From Stenogyne calaminthoides (taxonomy: Eukaryota; Streptophyta; Magnoliopsida; Lamiales; Lamiaceae), in the NCBI GenBank assembly GCA_037126765.1, contig JBBCBC010000009.1:29224870-29288869 (forward strand): a DNA stretch of 64,000 bases, written 5' to 3'. Shown piece after piece: positions 57,941 to 64,000 of the stretch. How positions within the stretch are numbered: position 1 is the first letter of the stretch; each line of letters opens with the position of its first letter. The position numbers and the translations under genes were made by a program. Under the pieces are notes generated by a model. The model did not search any database and was not told the DNA's origin. It worked only from the letters and a program-made list of their open reading frames with translations.

Positions 57941-59561
57941 TGACTTGACCGTAAAATGCTATATTCTTAACTAGCAGTTACCCCACAAGAGTATGGGATC
58001 ACTGTAGCAAGGGTAAGTATTTAGACCAAGTAGTATCGACCCAAAGGAAATTTAGCATGCGTGTAAATCCCTGGAAATCTTTGCTTCGTAACTAATATGG
58101 ATGCGAATGATAGTTCTATTTCACTACTATTGATTCAACAAGAAATAAGTAAATGACAATGATTATACTAACTTCAGATGAAGTGCAAGTATTGGAGAAT
58201 ATTGCTTTGGACAGGAATCCCTACGTATACTATCGGAATTGGTTTGGCGACGAGGACTATCGTGGTGTACAAAAGAGTAATCCTAAGTGTACTGAAACTA
58301 GGCAATCAACTTCCCTAATCCCGCACTAAATAAGGTACAACAAAAGCTCGATTTTTATTCCCGACTACTCAACTAATACCCTCTTTACCTCACTTACCAA
58401 ATAACCAAGTTATTAAGATTGTGCTTAATTACTATAGCCCTTATTCAAATTGGGTGATTCGGTCGTCCTCCCTAAATGAACCGGTATATTACCAATCCCG
58501 TCACAAACCCTCTCCTCAAGCCTATTCATTGAAAAGAGTGATGCGGTCGTCCTCTCTTTAACAACTTTTGTACTCAGCTCAATGGTTTTTATTGGATTAG
58601 TTATTCAAATTAGCAATTTAAGAATATTATTCAATTTACTCCTCGAATCAACCTAATCGCCTAACCAATTCACTTTTTCTACGCGATCATCCTATCCAAA
58701 GCAATCAAAAGTTTAGCCTACCAACATGATAGTAAACTCACAAATAACCAATGAAATTATAAAACTCATTAAGAAAGAATGCATAAACCAAATCAACAAT
58801 GGATAATAAATTGAATTCAAGTATCACAAAGAGTATTTGATAGGAAATTCAAATAAACCCTAAGTTGTTCTTCAAAAGTAAAAACTGATAAATTAGACAA
58901 AACAAAATCAGGAAAACTAGAATGTTAAACAGTAAATTTGATAACCGGATCGTGTTTTTTTCGTGGATGAATTCCTCTTCTGTTTACTTCAACCCTAAAC
59001 CCTAAGTATTTTTCCCCTTTTCTTCTATCTAATTGTTCGTCCTTTTCCCTTCTCAAATGTGTGTCTCTAATTTTTTTCCCGTCTGGCCTTTTATACTCAG
59101 CCTCTTAGACCACTCGAGCAAGGCACTTGGTCGAGCAGTTTCGCTCGACCACACCTGGTCGTGCGCTTCTTTATCGCTGGACTAAGTTTCGCTCGAGCAC
59201 TGCACTTGGTCGAGCGGTTTCGCTTGACCACTCCTGGTCGTGCGCTTCCTCATGCTTGTATTTCCGAACGCTTGACCGCATTGGTCGAGCTCTAAATGCT
59301 CGACCTCATTCTTCTATCACATTTCTTCACTCCAACTAATACTTTTCAGTATTTCTTTCATATATTTTCAACCGGGAGTCCGATTCATGCACCGCGAAGT
59401 CTCACGAGCTCCATTTTCAGCCCTCTTTCCTGTTATACAAACCAAAGAAGCAAATTAGTGATTTTATACAGATTATGCTCAATCACCACAAGAATATCAC
59501 TAAAAACACTGAAAACATGGCTAAAACTCGCTCGTAACTCACTCAATTTCACCTCTAATCA
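57941..59561 (-). repeat. 5' LTR of the gypsy element
   Basis: 1,621 bp, nearly identical to the left LTR over its length. Differences cluster near 58,165-58,290 (for example GGATGAAGTGCAAATATT versus AGATGAAGTGCAAGTATT). TATA box on the minus strand at 59,095-59,087. Confidence 0.93.
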
Positions 59562-59566
59562 TATAT

Positions 59567-60581
59567 CTGACCCGTTTATTGTGTATGGGTCAGGTTTGAC
59601 CTGGGTTCATGGTATTAACCAGATTTACACAAGTTTTTGTCGAACAAGGACCGTAGTACTGGATCTACGGGTTTTAGATGAGTTTTATATAACAGAAGGG
59701 TATACCTTATATTACGAAAGGATATTAGTCATGATAATTGAAAAAATTATGAAGTAATGTTGATATTGAAAGACCTGACTTATATTACAAAATGTATTAA
59801 GAGTATCAATTGTGATATTTGAAATGTCAAATATGAATTAATTTAATAAATATAAATCAAGTTTTCATGGTGATCAAATTTCATACGAGACCGACTAAAA
59901 AAAAATATCCCTATTTAAAAAAATACTAATTTTTTTTAGGTGGAGATAAATTGAAAAAAAAAATATATAAGATAAATAGTTAGAAACAAAATTTAAATTT
60001 AAAAAACACAAAGTAGAATATAGTATTTTATTTATTCATAACATTTTTTCTTAGTGGTTGTAAAATGTTACAAATAAAAAGTCATAACTGTAATATATTT
60101 CTGTTTTGTAGTGAATTAACCAGCTAAATTGTTTGAATACAAAAGTTACAACACATTTCTCTAAAATAAAAAATAACTGCATATGGAGACGTATTAATCA
60201 ACTTAAGTAATTATTTAAATTTAAATAGGTATTTCAAAGAATAAACAGATACGGCAGAGCATGGCAATTTATTTTGAAATTCGCACTGCCTGAATTTCAC
60301 ATATTTATAAAAATTTGAATTCATTAGTTGCGTGTTCATAAAGGGCACGACTAAGCGTTTTACAACTAATTAATTTGTTATTAATTAAGTAAAATTAAAT
60401 TCATTGTACTTGAGTGCTCCATATTCAATCTCAGCACCTAAATCTTAATATTGCTCATGCTCATAATTTTACATTTCACTCCCCAATTAGAAAGACATTA
60501 TTATTTGCCATATTTAAAAACAACATATAATTATTATGATCCACACCAAATAAGAATTGGCTAAGTCTTGTTCTGTTCGTT
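59567..60581. other. AT-rich intergenic sequence
   Basis: No gene or recognisable element. It begins with the right TATAT target duplication of the gypsy element. Confidence 0.45.
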
Positions 60582-60757
60582 CAGGTGCGTCGTGCACTCA
60601 TAATGCATTTTAAAATCATACAATTTATTACACTGAAAGATACAATTTATTTATATTGAACCGTGCAACTATTAATATGAAAAAGTAATTACATAGTTCA
60701 GTGTAAACAAATTACTACATGTTTTCAAAATGCACTATGAGTGCACGGTGCACATGA
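60582..60757. mobile_element. Palindromic MITE, GTGCATCG family (best copy)
   Basis: Left CAGGTGCGTCGTGCACTCAT then AATGCATTTTAAAATCAT mirrors right (reverse complement) CATGTGCACCGTGCACTCAT then AGTGCATTTTGAAAACAT. The centre has TATATTGAACCGTGCAACTA and CAGTGTAAACAAATT. The whole 176 bp folds into one hairpin. Related copies: 12,207, 12,509 and 20,236. Confidence 0.75.
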
Positions 60758-61180
60758 GACCAAAACATAAATTTTTTTACTACACAACCAAAACTAACAT
60801 AATAATATATTAAAAATCTAATTTAGATCATAATTAACATAATAAAACCAAAACTTCCTTTCTCAATGGATTGCAAAAATCTACTTTTAGATCATATATT
60901 GTGATTCACCCAATCCAATAGTTACCAAAATTTCCCGATTATGATAATTTTTTGTTGATAATAGAGTAGATGATTAAATGAAAATTGACTTATAACTTAA
61001 ATAAGTAACTAGTTTAACCGGGTGTAGGTGGGGGGTTACCGCAGGGGATAAAAACTCGGTTTTTGCTACGTAGATATTTTTGCAGGTTAGCAATAATAGT
61101 TATTTATAGGAAAAGGAAAAAAGAGAAATTTAAAAATAGAAAAAGAGAAATAATAATAATTACAGTAAATATGTATTTTA
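60758..61180. promoter_or_regulatory. Upstream region of the right-edge gene
   Basis: AT-rich sequence precedes the leader. A TTATTTATAG box at about 61,100-61,109 is a possible TATA element. A GC-richer patch (GTGTAGGTGGGGGGTTACCG) lies at 61,022-61,041. The transcription start is not determined by sequence alone. Confidence 0.3.
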
Positions 61181-61960
61181 GTTGTGAGTCCTTGTTCTTC
61201 TCCGCTTTGTGTAATTTTATTCTTTGATTTTTCCTATTTCTTCTTCTTCTGGATTTCTTCTCTCTTCAAACCTCCATAAAAACAGATCTCCATTTTCATC
61301 TTCTCTCTCTCTCTCTCTCTTCAATTTCGTTTTTCTTCCTTGTTTTCTCTGGGATACAGGATTTGTATCTTCTTCGAGTTTGTGTCACAATCACGCAGCA
61401 AATTTCTGATTGCGAAAGCGAACGGTGGGGATCAGAATCTCCGCCGTGCCTCGCCGGAACGTGACGTGATCTCCGGTTGGAAGCGCGGCAGTTTGGGGGA
61501 GAAAAGAGAAAAAACTGCCGATTGCTTCTGACACAGACAGAAGGGAGAGGTATTTGGAGAATTGATAATTGTTTGTAATTTTTTATATGAAGAAATTATT
61601 TGAAAAATTGATAGAGAGAGAAATAGCTGATACATGTGGTTAACGTGCAATGTAGGGAAAACAGCAAGGAAAAAATGAAGAGAGAGAAAGGCATCGAAGA
61701 AGCTTTGGAGGAGGTTATTTGCACGGCACAGATACCTAGATCTCTTCTTCAATCTGCCTTGCCCTTGCCTTTTGCCGCAATTTATTCCAGTTTCTTGTCA
61801 TTCTTAAATTCTGAGATGATTCAGCCTTTGTTTGCTACCCCTCAATTTCAATAATTTTCTCTTCTTGTCCCTTCTGCTCGTTCCTGTCTTTCCTTTTTAC
61901 TCTTTCCAAGTATTTACTTGCTGCTGTCTCTCTGGTTCTGGATTCCGGGACATCTTGGTG
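61181..61960 (+). other. 5' UTR exon 1 of the right-edge gene (probable)
   Basis: A pyrimidine-rich leader (TTCTTCTTCTGGATTTCTTC, then (CT)n at 61,302-61,320) ends at a strong donor, TTGGTG/GTAAGT, at 61,960/61,961. Long CT-rich leaders are common in plant regulatory genes. It contains several upstream ATGs with short frames (for example 61,224-61,409 and 61,636-61,854), which could dampen translation. None looks conserved by itself. The 5' limit is an estimate. Confidence 0.55.
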
Positions 61961-62586
61961 GTAAGTTTTGTATTTAAGTTTTTGTTTCGAATTAGCTGGG
62001 TACAATTTGATCTCATGAGGATTTTGTTGTTTTGAGTCCAAAATTCGATTTTTTTTGGTTTTTACCGTGTGATCAGATGATGAATTTTGGTTTAATAACC
62101 TGAATTTTGGGGTGGGGTGATTGTTTTTCTGTCATTTTTAGCTGGAGTGTTAGCTGATCTTTCCTTTCTGTTCGATCTGCTCGATATTAATTTTGTGGGC
62201 CTTTTGAATTTTTAAGAGGTGTTCTCTCTCTTATGGCCAAATAAGCAAATGTTTGCTAAAGAATTAATAATCTTTTCTGTTCTGAGATCTTAAATGCAGT
62301 TATTATCATGTGAATTTGTTCAATTAGAGGTGCTTTAGTACCAATTTTTTGTCAATCTATTAATTAAACTCAAACTCTCAATTGAATCTGCTCTTCTTGT
62401 AACTGAAATTTGAATGGGTACACGCTATAGTTTCTTTTGGGCTATAATTTTGAACTAATTTGTCCTTTTTTCCCCTCTCTCTCTCTCTCTTTCTCTCTCT
62501 GTTGGCTTCATAGGCTGTAATTCAAGTGTCCAATCTTCCCTTTTATTTTACCCCTCAAATGGTCATCCTTTGAACTTTCTGTGCAG
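61961..62586 (+). other. 5' UTR intron (probable)
   Basis: Donor GTAAGTTTTG at 61,961 and acceptor CTTTCTGTGCAG ending at 62,586 give a 626-bp, T-rich intron containing a (CT)n tract at 62,474-62,500. No coding sequence lies inside. Confidence 0.55.
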
Positions 62587-62695
62587 GTTATATTTGTGGC
62601 GGAGTATTCTTGAACTTTGTTAGAGAATTGCTGTGTTTGATTTTGTAGAAGCCAAGTAGTGATTTATTTTGAAAAGATTAACCAAGATTTCTGAA

Positions 62696-64000
62696 ATGAT
62701 GAACCCTCGGGGTTATACTCCTTCTTCCTTCTTTTCTGAGGAGGTGTGTTTGTCCGATGAGGTATTTATAACCCGCACAATGTTGACTATCCCTTCTAAG
62801 AGAAATCCAGATTAAATAGAATTTATGTAATTTAGTGTTCATCTCATCTCAATTTAGAAAAATTATGAAACTTTGGTTGTGTGATTGATTATAAATGGTT
62901 GTTCGTTTCTGTAATTTGCAGAGACAAGTTGGTGTAACGAAGATGGAGCAAATGACCGGTTACCCTGGTGAGTGATCATGATACACATACTGTATTACTA
63001 TTATTTGATGCACATTTGGGTTTAAAGGGTCAGTTTGTTTGTTATTTTACTTTCTGCAGTTAATTTGTTATGACTATATCTATTATAGGAGATGAGATCA
63101 CCTTCTGTGAATATTTACAACTTTTATATCATGTGTGTTTGCATTTACAAAATCTTCTGTTTTCATTACTGTTACACTGAGTTTACAGCTTATGCATACT
63201 ATAATTGGTTTTAAATTCTGTTTGATTGATATGGTCGGCTGACGTCTCACTACAAATTCTATTAGCCAACAATGGTTCCTGGTCTGCTTTTGTCATCCTT
63301 CTCTCACAATGTACAGTATTAAGTAGTACTATCATTCTACCTTTTTTTTTTGTGTGTGTGTGTGTGTGTTTTTGGCATATTCTTTCATTCAATTATGAAA
63401 CAAAAATAACTGAAATCAAGATATGCATGAACTCGTGTTGAATCAAATGAATTAAAACTGTCTCAGGGATCAAATTGAACTTGTGATATAGTAGTTTTGG
63501 GGTGGGAAACAATTTAGCATAAGCATAATTACATTTGGAAGATAATCTATTATACTTTTAAGATTAAAGAACTTCTTATGTAATAGTTTTCTGGCGGGAA
63601 ACATTGTAAGCAGAATTGCATTTGTAAGATGATATATTTTACACTTTAGATGAAATGACTTTTACATAATTGTGTTGAGGTGAGAAATACTTTATTTTAA
63701 GCATCATTGCATTAGGAAGATAATTTTTATTACCTTTTATGATATGAGCTCTCATACACACATGGAGTTGATTGAAGACATTTGTCAATTTACAGTTGAT
63801 GAAAATAATTGATTTTATCGTGTTTGATTTGGTGACATAGAGAAATTGTTAAAATTTTGATTGTTTAGAGATTTATTTGTATCGTTCTTCAAAATACGAA
63901 ACTTTCTTAACTATAGCACATAAACTACATTTGCACTTATGAAGATTTATTCTGCAGGTTTAAAACTAGATGGGCATTTGAGAACCGAAGGAATGGCTTC
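62696..64000 (+). CDS. N-terminus of a probable MEI2-like RNA-binding protein (partial, spliced)
   Basis: Three coding exons join in frame: 62,696-62,761, 62,922-62,967 and 63,958 to the window edge, with GT...AG introns (62,762-62,921 and 62,968-63,957; the second splits a Gly codon). The start is the first ATG of ATGATG, with an in-frame stop upstream at 62,660-62,662. The product begins MMNPRGYTPSSFFSEEVCLS then DERQVGVTKMEQMTGYPG and LKLDGHLRTEGMAS. The order RG-S-F-E-ERQ-G-K-M-G matches the start of plant MEI2-like (AML) proteins, which carry three RRMs and act in meiosis and growth signalling. The RRMs would lie beyond the window, so the family call rests on a short, remembered N-terminal pattern. 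Confidence 0.6.
62968..63957 (+). other. Second coding intron
   Basis: Donor CCCTG/GTGAGTGATC, acceptor TTTATTCTGCAG/GTTTAA. 990 bp, AT-rich, with a T-run and (TG)n microsatellite at about 63,342-63,370 and diverged repeats of a GGAAGATAATNTATTANACTTT-like phrase at 63,536-63,745. ORFs inside it are not genes. Confidence 0.75.

Larger units (their letters stand above)
52408..59561 (-). mobile_element. Ty3/gypsy Athila-like element encoding only gag and protease
   Basis: Two nearly identical LTRs (52,408-54,030 and 57,941-59,561) are flanked by perfect TATAT target duplications (52,403-52,407 and 59,562-59,566). A tRNA-Asp-type primer site adjoins the right LTR and a purine-rich tract adjoins the left, so the element reads on the minus strand. 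The 3.9-kb interior holds gag and an aspartic protease, then about 1.1 kb of non-coding DNA. No reverse transcriptase, RNase H or integrase motif is present in any frame. The TLRSGK-like box and LCDLGAS protease are Athila-like. It must depend on another element for movement. Confidence 0.93.

Noticed and set aside
59296..59757. 153-residue ORF at the right gypsy LTR
   Set aside because: It runs from the LTR into flanking DNA. The matching left-LTR frame ends differently, so it is a chance frame.
63183..63441. Short ORFs near the (TG)n tract
   Set aside because: They lie inside the intron 62,968-63,957 and overlap simple sequence.

Overview
The window looks like nuclear DNA of a flowering plant, probably a eudicot. 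It is very AT-rich, with an L1-type LINE, Stowaway-like and other inverted-repeat elements, a large Ty1/copia element of SIRE/Maximus type, an Athila-like Ty3/gypsy derivative, and one spliced gene at the right edge. Nearly everything left of position 61,000 is intergenic sequence built from transposable elements. The only host gene I can support starts near 61,200 (+) and runs off the right edge; its N-terminus resembles plant MEI2-like RNA-binding proteins.

Layout. 1-12,200: AT-rich sequence with two copies of an inverted-repeat-ended repeat that carries a tRNA-like (pol III A/B box) segment (251-1413, 4997-5926), several MITEs, a broken Harbinger-type ORF1 fragment and a long-inverted-repeat element (10,268-11,179). 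12,207-12,698: two members of a palindromic MITE family, with related palindromes at 20,236-20,400 and 60,582-60,757. 12,730-16,905 (+): a 5'-truncated, frameshifted L1-type LINE. 17,000-21,370: AT-rich sequence with a GAGCTCGAG-rich repeat and further fold-back elements. 21,378-23,091: a solo LTR with a perfect 5-bp target duplication (GTTTC). 23,250-23,668: an AAACTCTCAC minisatellite.

23,669 to about 51,535: a (+) copia element of about 14 kb, interrupted at 33,481-47,037 by a second copy of the same family in the opposite orientation (13,557 bp, perfect CCTTT target duplication). Both copies have LTRs of about 1.4-1.6 kb, an initiator-tRNA-Met-type primer site, broken gag-pol, and about 5 kb of extra sequence between RNase H and the 3' LTR that includes a conserved but broken coding segment. 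The head-to-head nesting makes a very large inverted repeat.

51,535-52,400: degraded minisatellite and a gene fragment that may come from a fasciclin-like protein. 52,408-59,561 (-): a gypsy (Athila-like) element with nearly identical 1.62-kb LTRs and a perfect TATAT target duplication. It encodes only broken gag and an aspartic protease; reverse transcriptase and integrase are absent. 59,567-61,150: AT-rich spacer. 61,180-64,000: the 5' UTR, a UTR intron and the first coding exons of the host gene.

I found no convincing undescribed biological system. The best leads are the head-to-head self-nested copia pair with its unexplained extra coding region, the gag-protease-only gypsy derivative, and the tRNA-like segment inside the inverted-repeat-ended repeat. 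The many small indels in the copia copies may be partly consensus error, so broken frames there should be read with caution.
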